Below, in pieces: positions 8,933 through 16,827 of a stretch of DNA of 64,000 nucleotides (positions within the stretch are counted from its first letter, which is position 1; every line of letters begins with the position of its first letter). The stretch spans positions 372,001-436,000 of the forward strand of contig NZ_CP084472.1 in NCBI RefSeq assembly GCF_020405225.1, in the 5' to 3' direction. The DNA comes from Natrinema sp. DC36 (GTDB taxonomy: Archaea > Halobacteriota > Halobacteria > Halobacteriales > Natrialbaceae). Under the pieces are notes generated by a model, which was given only the letters and a program-made list of their open reading frames with translations, made no database searches and was not told where the DNA came from. Both the position numbers and the translations under genes were made by a program.

Positions 8933-9127
8933 TTAGGCCGGCGTTCCCTCGCGCATGTCTGGCGGCAGCAGGTTCGGAATGCCGTCCTCGATGGGGTACT
9001 CCTCACCGCACTCGGAACAGACGAGGGTGCCGGCGATGACTTCCTCGTCATCGTGTTCGGCGTCCTCGAGCTCCAGGTCGTGTTTATCGAGCGGACAGCA
9101 GAGAATGTCCAGCAACGACTCCTTCAT
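8933..9127 (-). CDS. Trm112-like zinc-binding methyltransferase activator
   Basis: A 64-residue protein, MKESLLDILCCPLDKHDLEL at the N-terminus and LVCSECGEEYPIEDGIPNLLP near the C-terminus. The two Cys pairs (CC at 10-11 and CSEC at 37-40) and the YPIEDGIPNLLP strand are hallmarks of the Trm112/UPF0434 family. In archaea the family binds and stabilises several SAM-dependent methyltransferases that modify tRNA, rRNA and proteins. The start at 9127 is chosen because the family begins with the MK-L-D-IL-CP pattern; the open frame extends further upstream without coding character. Confidence 0.88.
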   Translation of the reverse strand: MKESLLDILCCPLDKHDLELEDAEHDDEEVIAGTLVCSECGEEYPIEDGIPNLLPPDMREGTPA

Positions 9128-9281
9128 ACTACGTAGGCTCGTCGCCTCCAGCAAAAGGTTTCGGGAACGTCGCTCGCGAGCGGACGGGCAACCGGGCGGT
9201 AGTGGGACTGGTGACGAAGCGTAGCGGTTTGCGCACGCCCGAGCGGAGAGCGGACGGCGGTCGAAGAAAACGGCCGTCGCG

Positions 9282-10697
9282 CTATTGGTACGGGTTCTCG
9301 ACGACGATGGTCTCCTCGCGGCCGGGACCGACGCCGACGGCGTAGATCGGCGTCTCGAGTTCGTCGGCGATGTACTCGAGGTAGGTCCGCGCGTTCTCGG
9401 GGATAGCCTCGTAGCCCTCGGCGGCGACCGCGCCCCAGTCGACTTCGGGCCAGCCGTCGAACGATTTGAACGTGGCCTCACAGCGCCCCCACTGTTCGGT
9501 CGTCGGCGGCATCGTGAAGATCTCCTCGCCGTCATCAGAACTCGGGGAGTTCTGATTGCTCGCCGAGCTTTGCTCGGCGGCGTCGAACTCGTAGCTGTGG
9601 CCGACTTCGACCGTCTCGAGACCCGCGAGCACGTCGATGTGATTGACCGCGAGTCCGGTGAATCCGTTCGCGCGGGCCGCGTGGCGAAGCATCGGCATGT
9701 CGAGCCAGCCGACGCGCCGCGGGCGGCCGGTGACGGTGCCGTACTCCCCACCCTCGTCGCGGATGTAGGTCGCGAGTTCTTCCTCGTCCGCGGCCCCATC
9801 CGCGTCACTATCGTAGTCGGGCGTCTGGTCCTCGACGCCGCCGAGTTCGGTCGGCAGCGGGCCGGTCCCGACTCGAGAGAGATACGCCTTGACGATGCCG
9901 ATGACCTCGCCGTCGCCGACGACGGTCGGGCCCAGACCGGTGCCGACGGTCGCGCCGCCCGCGGTCGGGTTCGAGGAGGTGACGTAGGGGTAGACCCCGT
10001 GGTCGATATCGAGGGAGGTACCCTGCGCGCCCTCGAGCATGACGTTCTCGCCGGCGTCGATCCGCTCTTGCAGGAAGGTCCCGCAGTCGACGGTCATGTT
10101 CTCCTCGGCGAGGCGCTCCCCGTACTCGCGATAGGTTTCATAGAGGTGGTCGATGTCGAACTCCTCGCCGGTCTCCTTGTCGAAGACCTCCTCCGCGAGG
10201 GCTTTCTTCTGGGGAACGACGTACTCGAGGCGCTCGCGGAGCACGTCGGGGTCGAGCAGGTCGCCGATGCGGACGCCGCGGCGGCCGGCTTTGTCCTCGT
10301 AGGTCGGGCCGATGCCGCGTTTGGTCGTCCCGGCGGCGAGGTCCTCCTTTTCCTCCTCTTCGATGCCGTCGAGCGCGCGGTGGTAGGGGAGAATGACGTG
10401 GGCGCGCTCGGCGACCCGGACGTCCGGCTCGAGACCGCGCTCTCGTAGCGTGTCGATCTCGTCGAACAGCGTTTCGGGGTTGACGACGCAGCCGTTGCCG
10501 AGGACGCCGATCTTCCCTCGAACGGCTCCCGACGGCACGAGCGACAGTTTGTACTTCGTTCCGTCGTGAACGACGGTGTGGCCAGCGTTGTCGCCGCCCT
10601 GATACCGGGCGACGACGTCGGCGGCGTCGCCGTAGAGATCGACGACCCCACCTTTGCCTTCGTCGCCGAGTTGCGACCCGACGATAGTGACGGTCAT
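9282..10697 (-). CDS. purA: Adenylosuccinate synthetase PurA
   Basis: A 471-residue enzyme that joins IMP and aspartate using GTP, the first committed AMP step. It begins MTVTIVGSQLGDEGKGG (P-loop-like GDEGKG) and has DNAGHTVVHDG, NGCVVNPETL, GRRGVRIGDL and GTGPLPTEL motifs of the family. The length is above the bacterial ~430 because residues ~373-389 (AAEQSSASNQNSPSSDD) are an apparent in-frame insert encoded by two DNA palindromes, placed between SYEFD and GEEIFTMPP. The core should be intact because the insert falls in a surface connection. A TATA-like box 25-33 bp upstream fits a leaderless transcript. Confidence 0.96.
   Translation of the reverse strand: MTVTIVGSQLGDEGKGGVVDLYGDAADVVARYQGGDNAGHTVVHDGTKYKLSLVPSGAVRGKIGVLGNGCVVNPETLFDEIDTLRERGLEPDVRVAERAHVILPYHRALDGIEEEEKEDLAAGTTKRGIGPTYEDKAGRRGVRIGDLLDPDVLRERLEYVVPQKKALAEEVFDKETGEEFDIDHLYETYREYGERLAEENMTVDCGTFLQERIDAGENVMLEGAQGTSLDIDHGVYPYVTSSNPTAGGATVGTGLGPTVVGDGEVIGIVKAYLSRVGTGPLPTELGGVEDQTPDYDSDADGAADEEELATYIRDEGGEYGTVTGRPRRVGWLDMPMLRHAARANGFTGLAVNHIDVLAGLETVEVGHSYEFDAAEQSSASNQNSPSSDDGEEIFTMPPTTEQWGRCEATFKSFDGWPEVDWGAVAAEGYEAIPENARTYLEYIADELETPIYAVGVGPGREETIVVENPYQ
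9531..9581. repeat. Palindromic element inserted in frame in purA
   Basis: About 51 bp made of two hairpins: arms ATCAGAACTC and GAGTTCTGAT with a 3-nt loop (9534-9556), and arms CGCCGAGC and GCTCGGCG with a TTT loop (9561-9579). It is flanked by the trinucleotide GTC on both sides. It encodes 17 Ser/Ala/Asn/Asp-rich residues that have no counterpart in usual PurA alignments. That makes it look like a small mobile palindromic unit tolerated in frame. Confidence 0.65.
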
Positions 10698-10721
10698 AAC
10701 AGCGGCGGGTTCTTGCCGGGC

Positions 10722-10730
10722 CGATAAACA
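10722..10730 (-). promoter_or_regulatory. TATA-like box of purA
   Basis: On the minus strand this reads TGTTTATCG, centred about 28 bp upstream of the purA ATG at 10697. That is the archaeal TATA distance for a leaderless mRNA. Confidence 0.5.
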
Positions 10731-10967
10731 GATTACGGTATGCGGGTGACTCTACCGAGGGCCGCGAATCCGCCACGCGAGCGACAGCGTCCGCGAAAAC
10801 GCGCTTCCCCGCCGGTCTCGGGTCTGTGACTTGAGGCACAACCGGAAGCGACAGATTCGGGTGACTCGCCCGCGGGCGTCTCCGACACGCCGGCGCCACC
10901 GAAAGTGTTAACTACTCACAGGAACAAACACCTAGTTGAGAGTGGACGTTCCGATTCTCGAGGGGAA

Positions 10968-10977
10968 CTTTTAAAAG
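10968..10977 (+). promoter_or_regulatory. TATA box of the HTH gene at 11003
   Basis: CTTTTAAAAG is a self-complementary AT-rich box centred about 26-30 bp before the first ATG codons at 10998 and 11003. The predicted start of transcription falls at or next to these codons. Confidence 0.6.
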
Positions 10978-11002
10978 GTCCAAAGACAAGTTAACAAATG
11001 CC

Positions 11003-11308
11003 ATGATAGACCGACTTGAGAAGGAAGTCGATATGTTGGAACGTCATCTGCAGGTCCTGAAGATGGTTATCGAGAACGAACCGATCGGGATCGTCAAGAT
11101 GTCGAACGAGACGGGGTACCCCCACCACAAGGTCCGCTACTCGCTTCGAGTCCTCGAGGAGGAGAACCTGATCGAGCCCTCGAGTCAGGGAGCGATCAAG
11201 ACCGAGCGCACCGTCGAGTTCGTCGACGAACTCGACGGCAAGCTCGACGAAATCGTCGAGAAGCTCGACGGCATGAAGATCGAAGACGTCGCGGAGATCG
11301 AAGGCTAG
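11003..11308 (+). CDS. Small archaeal HTH transcriptional regulator-like protein
   Basis: A 101-residue protein with an N-terminal helix (IDRLEKEVDMLERHLQVLKMV) and a winged helix-turn-helix core (IGIVKMSNETGYPHHKVRYSLRVLEEENLIEPS, ~28-60 in parts). A C-terminal amphipathic helix (KLDEIVEKLDGMK) may mediate dimerisation. The HKVRYSLRVLEEE stretch is the likely recognition helix. It belongs to a family widespread in Euryarchaeota annotated as predicted regulators; targets are unknown. An upstream ATG-CCA-TGA minimal frame overlaps its start codon. Confidence 0.85.
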   Translation: MIDRLEKEVDMLERHLQVLKMVIENEPIGIVKMSNETGYPHHKVRYSLRVLEEENLIEPSSQGAIKTERTVEFVDELDGKLDEIVEKLDGMKIEDVAEIEG

Positions 11309-11392
11309 TCTCGCGTCCGGTTCGGACGCCGTCGCCCGACCCCGCGGCCGCTAGCCGGTGCGTCGCCGACGAACGACACTTCTTCCCGCCGT

Positions 11393-11399
11393 TTTTTGC
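11393..11399 (+). terminator. T-run terminator after the HTH gene
   Basis: A run of T residues (GTTTTTTGCC) 85 bp after the stop of the 11003 gene, without a strong preceding hairpin. Archaeal RNA polymerase commonly terminates at such U-tracts. Confidence 0.4.
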
Positions 11400-11556
11400 C
11401 GGACAGCGGCTACTTATAGCTCACCTGTTCCTCTCAGAGCGTCGCTACGCCGAGAGAGCCACCGCGGCCGATTTGGTGATCAGTAGTAGGCACCGTCGGT
11501 ACGATGGTGATAACTGCTATCGACGGGGAAAATCGGACGGATTCGACGGCGGCGGC

Positions 11557-14286
11557 CTACAGCTCGGGGACGTTCATGTGGAACCCTTCGGAACGGGACT
11601 CGACCAGACAGAGGTGGTAGCCGTCCTTCCGGGAGAGGTTGACGTAACTCAGTTTCGAGCCCCGGCTGAGGAAGCCCCCGCTCGTGGCCTGCTCGGCCAC
11701 CTCGAGCGCGCCGGGTTCGAAGTAACTCGAGGTGACGGCGATCGCGGCCGCCAGATCCGGATAGTTCGCCTTCACCGCGGACGCGGCTTCCTCGAGTTCG
11801 CCGAGGAGTTCCTGCGTCGCCGGCTCCCGCGAGTCGTTGAGCGTGACCAGCACGAGCGGATTCCCCATTTTGTCGTAGGCGACGATGTCGAAGGTGACCT
11901 GGTCGGGGACGTCCTCGGTCTCGTCGTCCGCGAGCGAGATGGTCGCGCCGAGCTCGGCCCGATCGATCCGCGGGATCGCGTCGTACAGGTCACCAAGTCC
12001 GTCCGCGTTGCCGGTGTCGCGGATCTCGTAGAGCAGCATCTCGGTGAGCCAGTCGACGAACCGGTGTTCCATCGTCGACTCGAGGAATTCCTCGTAGGAC
12101 GTCCCGTCGACGGCGGCGTCACTCGAATCGAACCCGGTGTGGTGTTCCAGTTGGAGGTTCGACGCGACCTCGCTGCGATCCGCGTTGCCGTCGTGGGCCG
12201 TCTCGAGGGTCGGCTGACTCTTCGACCCGTAGCGAACGAAGAGATTCGTCCCCGAGAGCGCCTGCTGGGCCGAGAGCTGGGTGGTCGCGCTCGCTTCGGC
12301 TTCCACATCGCCGGCCTCGCGCTGGCGGGCGCGTTGCAGCTCCGTCTCGAGTTCCTCGATCCGCGTCTGGAGCCGCTCGACGGTCGCGGAGAGATCCTCG
12401 TTCGTCGACTGCAGCCGATCGCGTTCGGCCTCGAGTTCGTCGGCTTTCGCGACGAGCGCGTCGCGTTGCTCCTGTAGCGTCTCGACCTTCTCGGTGAGGG
12501 CCGCAACCCGTTCGTTGCGCGCGTCGGTCGCGGCGGCGGCCTCACTCCGTGAACCCGACTCCGCGTCTCGAGATCGGCCCGCTCGCGACCCGGCGGCGGC
12601 CGACGCCGTCGACGTCTCGGCCGCAGAGTCCTGCGAGTCCGCTCGAGCGTCGTTCGACGGGGTGTTGGCCGTGCTCGCGTCGGCCTGGTTCGACGACTGC
12701 TCCGACGAGGATCGATCCGGCGACGAGCGACCCGGTTTCGCCTCGCGTTCGCTCGCACTCGAGTCGGAAATCGCCTCGCTGTTCTCCGGATCGATCGACG
12801 GAATGCGTCGCGTCTCGCGCCACTCCTCCTCCCGTTCGAACTGCTCCTCGAGGCCGTCCTCCGCGCTCGTCGCCTCGGCCTCGGTGGCGGGTTCGTCGTC
12901 GGACGAGCCGACTGCCGTCGTCTCGTCGTCCTCGTCTGCGTCGTCCTCATCGACCCAGGAAATATCGTTCTGTTCGAGTTCCTCGGCCGCCGCCTCGACC
13001 TCCGCGAGGTTGGGACTCGAAGCGGACCCCTCGCCCGTCGTCGGTCGTGAATCATCGGTGTCGGCGTCGTCGGTTTCAACGGAATCCGCAGTTTCAGTCG
13101 GTTCGACGGCCGTCTCGGTGGACGCTGCAGTCGTCTCCGTGGTCGTCGACGGCTCGTTCTCAGTGCTGTCTCCGTCCGTCGGATCGGGCGCGGTACCCTC
13201 GCCGGCCGACGATCCTTCGACTTCCGGCTCCGCCAGTGCTGGCTCCGACTCCGATTCGGACTCGACCGATCCAGCGGATTCAGTGTCGGGATCCGCATAC
13301 TCCGTCGACTCGGTCTCCGCGCCCGTCTCCTGCTCTGCTGGGGTGCGTTCGTTGTCCGGGTCAGAATCCGGATCGAGATCGACGGACAGCCCCGAGTCGG
13401 TAATGCCCGCAGTGGCGGACTCCGACTCCGCTTCGCTTTCGTCGGTCGCCGTGATACCCGTCGCGTCGTCCGTCAGATCGATCTCCGACGACAGCGTCGG
13501 CTCGTCGTCGTCGGTGGCCGCTTCGATCGGGTCGCTCCCGGCCGCGTCGTCGGTGGCGACTGGGTCGGTGTCCGAGACGTCGATCGGGTCGATCGACGGG
13601 GTCGTTGAGTCAGTAGATGAGTCAGCGGTCGGATCGGACGCCGAGTCGGCAGCCGGAGACGGGTCGGTAGCGCCCGCGTCGACCGCTCGATCGGCCGTAT
13701 CGGCGCCTGTCGTCGATTTCGGCCCTGAATCGGGTTCGACGTCGGCCGTCCCTGGAACGTCGACGACATCGATCTCAACGTCGGTGACCTCGTAGATACC
13801 GACCTCGTCGGCCGCTCGCTCGAAGGCATCGTCCCCGGTGTGCAGCCGTTCGGCGTTGCCGATGTAGGCTGCGGCCATGCGGCGACCGCCGTAGTAGACG
13901 GCGTAGTAGTCGCCGCTGAGCACGTTCTCGCTCAGTTCGATGTAGCCGGTGAACGAGCCGCTCTGCAACGTGCCGTCGACCTCGCGAAGCGGTGTCTCGT
14001 TCGTGTAGTATTTCGCCCGCGGCTCGCCGCCCTGTTCCTCCATCGTACAGAGTAAGGGAAGCGACGAGTGGGGGGCCTCGTACCGCGTGCCCGAGGCAGT
14101 CTCGAAGTCCTCGATGTCGCCATCAACAACGCCGACGATGCGGCCGTTGAGCATAAAGAGCCACGTGCCCGCCGCCGATACGGCACCCGAAAAATCACTA
14201 TCAGCGAGATCGGAGAGACCGTCGAAACCGCCGTTGAATGGGCGGGAGTCCCACTCCTCGACGCGCTCTTGCGTGCGCGAGTCCAT
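11557..14286 (-). CDS. Large acidic coiled-coil haloarchaeal protein (DUF7527-like)
   Basis: A 909-residue protein in four parts. Residues 1-165 form a folded N-domain (EWDSRPFNGGFDGLSDLADS, WLFMLNGRIVGVVDGDIEDF, KYYTNETPLREVD, SGDYYAVYYGGRRMAAAYIG). Residues ~175-590 are a very acidic Ser/Thr/Asp/Glu linker. Residues ~592-658 form a long coiled coil (heptads in VAALTEKVETLQEQRDALVA). Residues ~672-909 form a C-domain (TNLFVRYGSKSQPTLE, VDWLTEMLLYEIRDTG, ITFDIVAYDKMGNPLVLVTL-like). No signal or membrane segment was seen. It resembles a haloarchaeal family of unknown function whose C-domain recalls nuclease-like or response-domain folds. The linker may be a halophilic disordered tether. Confidence 0.85.
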   Translation of the reverse strand: MDSRTQERVEEWDSRPFNGGFDGLSDLADSDFSGAVSAAGTWLFMLNGRIVGVVDGDIEDFETASGTRYEAPHSSLPLLCTMEEQGGEPRAKYYTNETPLREVDGTLQSGSFTGYIELSENVLSGDYYAVYYGGRRMAAAYIGNAERLHTGDDAFERAADEVGIYEVTDVEIDVVDVPGTADVEPDSGPKSTTGADTADRAVDAGATDPSPAADSASDPTADSSTDSTTPSIDPIDVSDTDPVATDDAAGSDPIEAATDDDEPTLSSEIDLTDDATGITATDESEAESESATAGITDSGLSVDLDPDSDPDNERTPAEQETGAETESTEYADPDTESAGSVESESESEPALAEPEVEGSSAGEGTAPDPTDGDSTENEPSTTTETTAASTETAVEPTETADSVETDDADTDDSRPTTGEGSASSPNLAEVEAAAEELEQNDISWVDEDDADEDDETTAVGSSDDEPATEAEATSAEDGLEEQFEREEEWRETRRIPSIDPENSEAISDSSASEREAKPGRSSPDRSSSEQSSNQADASTANTPSNDARADSQDSAAETSTASAAAGSRAGRSRDAESGSRSEAAAATDARNERVAALTEKVETLQEQRDALVAKADELEAERDRLQSTNEDLSATVERLQTRIEELETELQRARQREAGDVEAEASATTQLSAQQALSGTNLFVRYGSKSQPTLETAHDGNADRSEVASNLQLEHHTGFDSSDAAVDGTSYEEFLESTMEHRFVDWLTEMLLYEIRDTGNADGLGDLYDAIPRIDRAELGATISLADDETEDVPDQVTFDIVAYDKMGNPLVLVTLNDSREPATQELLGELEEAASAVKANYPDLAAAIAVTSSYFEPGALEVAEQATSGGFLSRGSKLSYVNLSRKDGYHLCLVESRSEGFHMNVPEL

Positions 14287-14343
14287 ACGTCAACAAGCGG
14301 GAACCACACCAAATACGTTTCGCCTAGACGACCGCGCTATTTT

Positions 14344-14622
14344 CTATATCTTCGATTCCGCGTCCTCGGCGAGTTCCTTCATCCGCTTGCCGATCCGACC
14401 GGCACTCGAGAACTCGTCTTCGCTCATCGCGCTCGCGAGCGCGTTGCCGAGGACGAAAACCGCGTGTTTGTGTTCACTCTTCGACTTGTGAACGTGCGAG
14501 GGGTCGACGTCGAGTTGTCGGTAGTGATCGAACAACGTCTCGTCGACCTCCTCGCGCTCCGAGAAGTACTCCATGATGACGACGAGTTCTTCGTGAAGCT
14601 CGAGGAGTTCGTCTTTATGCAT
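14344..14622 (-). CDS. UPF0058 family protein
   Basis: A 92-residue helical protein, MHKDELLELHEELVVIMEYF at the N-terminus, with LDVDPSHVHKSKSEHKHAVFVLGNALASAM in the middle. This is the His-rich signature of the UPF0058 family, common in haloarchaea and methanogens. The ATG at 14622 is preferred to a GTG two codons upstream because a TATA-like CTTAAATC lies ~25-30 bp before it. The His cluster may bind metal. Function unknown. Confidence 0.86.
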   Translation of the reverse strand: MHKDELLELHEELVVIMEYFSEREEVDETLFDHYRQLDVDPSHVHKSKSEHKHAVFVLGNALASAMSEDEFSSAGRIGKRMKELAEDAESKI

Positions 14623-14694
14623 ATACACGTGTAAGAACGGTTTCGATTTAAGCGTTGTGTGGCCGACGGTCGCAATAACGGCCGGAAGCGCTCA

Positions 14695-15351
14695 CTAGGC
14701 CGATACGTCCGGTTCGCTGTCAGCCCGACGAGAGACGGTGAGTGCCAGCGAGAGGATCCAGCCGCCGAACGCGAGGGCGGCGACGAATTCGGGGACGGCG
14801 AACCACGTCCCGGTATCGATTGCGCCGCCGAGGGACACCAGCCAGCCCAGCCACGCAACCGGGTGGACGATTCCGAGCCAGAACGAGGCGACCGCGAGAC
14901 GGCCATCGCCGGCCAGTGCCGCACCGGTACCGTAGATCCACCCCGCAAACGGTGCCACGCCGAACACGGTCAGTGCCGCGAGGCCGTGCAAACTCGTCTC
15001 GAGGTAGAGGGTCGTGTGTTCGAGGAAGAAGATCCCGACGCCGATCATCCCGACGACGGCGACCGCGAGTAGCACGATGCCGACGCGCTCGAGGCTGTTT
15101 CGACTCTCGAGCCACAGCCGCCACGCGAAGGGGAAACCGAGCAGCCCGCCGACGATCAGTCCACCGTTGAACAGGAAAAACGTCGGCGCGCCGTACCGAC
15201 CCATATCGGAGAGCGCCCGTCCGTGCCACGTGAACGTCTCGAGCGGTGCAACGATCGTGGCGAGCATGATCGCCCCAATCGAGACGATCGGTCCGGCGAA
15301 CCCACAGTACGTCGCGATCCGTCTCCAGGCAACCATAGCGCTGACTCGCAT
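14695..15351 (-). CDS. DUF998 integral membrane protein
   Basis: A 218-residue protein with six hydrophobic segments: IVSIGAIMLATIVAPLET, LFNGGLIVGGLLGFPFAW, VGIVLLAVAVVGMIGVGIFF, LHGLAALTVFGVAPFAGWIY, VASFWLGIVHPVAWLGWLV and VPEFVAALAFGGWILSLAL. The LSDMGRYGAP loop after the first segment is the DUF998 hallmark. The start at 15351 (MRVSAMVAW) or 15336 (MVAW) cannot be separated; the longer open frame upstream looks non-coding. No function is known for the family. Confidence 0.82.
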   Translation of the reverse strand: MRVSAMVAWRRIATYCGFAGPIVSIGAIMLATIVAPLETFTWHGRALSDMGRYGAPTFFLFNGGLIVGGLLGFPFAWRLWLESRNSLERVGIVLLAVAVVGMIGVGIFFLEHTTLYLETSLHGLAALTVFGVAPFAGWIYGTGAALAGDGRLAVASFWLGIVHPVAWLGWLVSLGGAIDTGTWFAVPEFVAALAFGGWILSLALTVSRRADSEPDVSA

Positions 15352-15558
15352 GTGCGTCTCAATCAACGTGACTATTCGGATCGTTGATTTCGCTGTGAGC
15401 GAACACCTGCGTAAGCGCAAGTGCCGGTAAAGGGGTAAGCCGCCGTCGAATCGACTCGAGCGAGGGTCCACACCATCAACTCTCGAGCGACAGATCCGAA
15501 CAGACGGGCGAGGCCCGCTGGAAGACGAAAAGTGGCTGGGAGTCGTGACGCGTCGCGA

Positions 15559-16725
15559 TCAATCGGCGCTGGCGGGAGCGGGCTCCGCGTCGACGTCCTC
15601 GCGGTGATCCGCGGGGAACCACGCGAGTTCGTGGTCGGTGCTAACGCGGACACCGACACGCTCGTCGAGGTCGATCCGGTCGGAGTGATTGTGCATGCAC
15701 TCGATCGTCTCCCCGCCGTCGAGTTCGACGCGATAGAGGACGGTCGGGCCGAGATAGCGCCGATAGACGACGCGGCCGTCGGCCTCCGCGCCCTCGGCCG
15801 GATAGGCGGTCACGTCGTCGGGCCGGACGAGCAGGTCGACGGTACTCCCGTCGTATTGCTGTGCCAGTCCGTGAACGTCGTTGCGGAGGACGCGGCCGAG
15901 CGCGGTGTCGACGCTGTCGCTGTGGACCTCACCAGAGAGGAAACTGGCGTGGCCGAGGAAGCCGGCGACGAATCGAGATTCTGGTTGCTGAAAGACCTGC
16001 TGCGGGCTGTCGATCTGTTCGATGTCGCCGTCGTTCATTACGGCGACCCTGTCGGAAATTGACAGCGCCTCCTCCTGATCGTGGGTAACGGAAATCGCGG
16101 TGACGCCCGTTTGCTTGATGATCCGGCGGACCTCCTCACGCATCTCGACGCGCAAACTCACGTCCAGGCTCGAGAACGGTTCGTCGAGCAACAACATCTC
16201 GGGTTCGGGGGCCAGCGAGCGCGCGAGTGCGATTCGCTGTTGTTGCCCGCCGGAGAGTTCGTCCGGATAGTGGTCGCCGTGTGCCTCGAGACCGACCAGA
16301 TCGAGGAGTTCGTCGACGCGGGCTGCACGCTCGGTCTCGGTCCGGTCTTGAAGGCCGAAAGCAACGTTCTCTCGCGCGGACAGGTGTGGAAAGAGGGCGA
16401 AGTCCTGAAAGACGATTCCGACGTTACGTTCCTCCGGCGGCACGAAGTTCCCGTCGCCCGAGACGGTCTCGTTCTGGAGTCGGACCCGGCCGGCGTCGGG
16501 TTTCTCGAGGCCAGCAATCAGCCGGAGCGTCGTGGTCTTGCCACAGCCCGACGGGCCCAGGAGGGTGAGAATTTCGCCGTCGTGGACGGAGACGGAAAGG
16601 TCACCGATGACGTCCTCGCTTCCGTACCGTTTCGTGACTCCGTCGAGTTCGAGAATCGACTCCCTCGCCGTCGGCTTTGCGGATTGTTCCTCGGCCGTCG
16701 TCGTCCGTAGTTGCCCGTTCACCAT
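15559..16725 (-). CDS. ABC transporter ATP-binding protein, iron(III)/spermidine type
   Basis: A 388-residue ATPase with Walker A GPSGCGKTTT (~56-65), Q-loop GIVFQDFALFPHLS, signature LSGGQQQR, Walker B MLLLDEPFSSLD and switch-His SVTHDQEEAL. A C-terminal TOBE-type domain (VRPDDVTAYPAEG) follows. This layout is the FbpC/PotA/MalK class that powers uptake of ferric ions, polyamines or sugars. Its promoter carries a DtxR-type palindrome, which favours iron or manganese. No permease or binding-protein gene is adjacent, so partners must be elsewhere. SD-like AGGAG lies ~9 nt before the ATG. Confidence 0.9.
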   Translation of the reverse strand: MVNGQLRTTTAEEQSAKPTARESILELDGVTKRYGSEDVIGDLSVSVHDGEILTLLGPSGCGKTTTLRLIAGLEKPDAGRVRLQNETVSGDGNFVPPEERNVGIVFQDFALFPHLSARENVAFGLQDRTETERAARVDELLDLVGLEAHGDHYPDELSGGQQQRIALARSLAPEPEMLLLDEPFSSLDVSLRVEMREEVRRIIKQTGVTAISVTHDQEEALSISDRVAVMNDGDIEQIDSPQQVFQQPESRFVAGFLGHASFLSGEVHSDSVDTALGRVLRNDVHGLAQQYDGSTVDLLVRPDDVTAYPAEGAEADGRVVYRRYLGPTVLYRVELDGGETIECMHNHSDRIDLDERVGVRVSTDHELAWFPADHREDVDAEPAPASAD

Positions 16726-16760
16726 ATATCGACTCCTCGCCGTCCGCCGGCGTACATGCC

Positions 16761-16776
16761 TTTAGGCACGCCTAAA
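16761..16776. promoter_or_regulatory. DtxR-type operator in the ABC ATPase promoter
   Basis: A 16-bp inverted repeat, TTTAGGC and GCCTAAA separated by AC, just downstream of the minus-strand TATA and overlapping the expected transcription start. TTAGGC/GCCTAA half-sites are the type bound by DtxR/IdeR/SirR-family metal-dependent repressors. A regulator of that family is encoded at 29690-30124. Confidence 0.7.
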
Positions 16777-16780
16777 ACAC

Positions 16781-16789
16781 TTATAATTG
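16781..16789 (-). promoter_or_regulatory. TATA box of the ABC ATPase gene
   Basis: On the minus strand this reads CAATTATAA. Transcription would begin ~25 bp downstream, near 16758, giving a leader of ~30 nt that includes the AGGAG ribosome site. Confidence 0.55.
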
Positions 16790-16827
16790 CCGGTCCAGCA
16801 CCGGACGGTGAACGCGCGACACGACGC

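Larger units (their letters stand above)
10698..11002. other. Intergenic region with divergent promoters of purA and the 11003 gene
   Basis: No convincing coding frame was found. At the left edge a minus-strand TATA-like box (GTTTATCG, 10722-10730) lies ~25 bp before purA. At the right edge a CTTTTAAAAG box (10968-10977) serves the plus-strand gene. The middle (~10740-10900) is GC-rich with no clear structure. Confidence 0.6.

Noticed and set aside
12281-13795. 504-residue Ser-rich plus-strand frame opposite the large acidic protein
   Set aside because: Ser/Val-rich composition is the mirror of GAC/GAG-rich codons; no domain.
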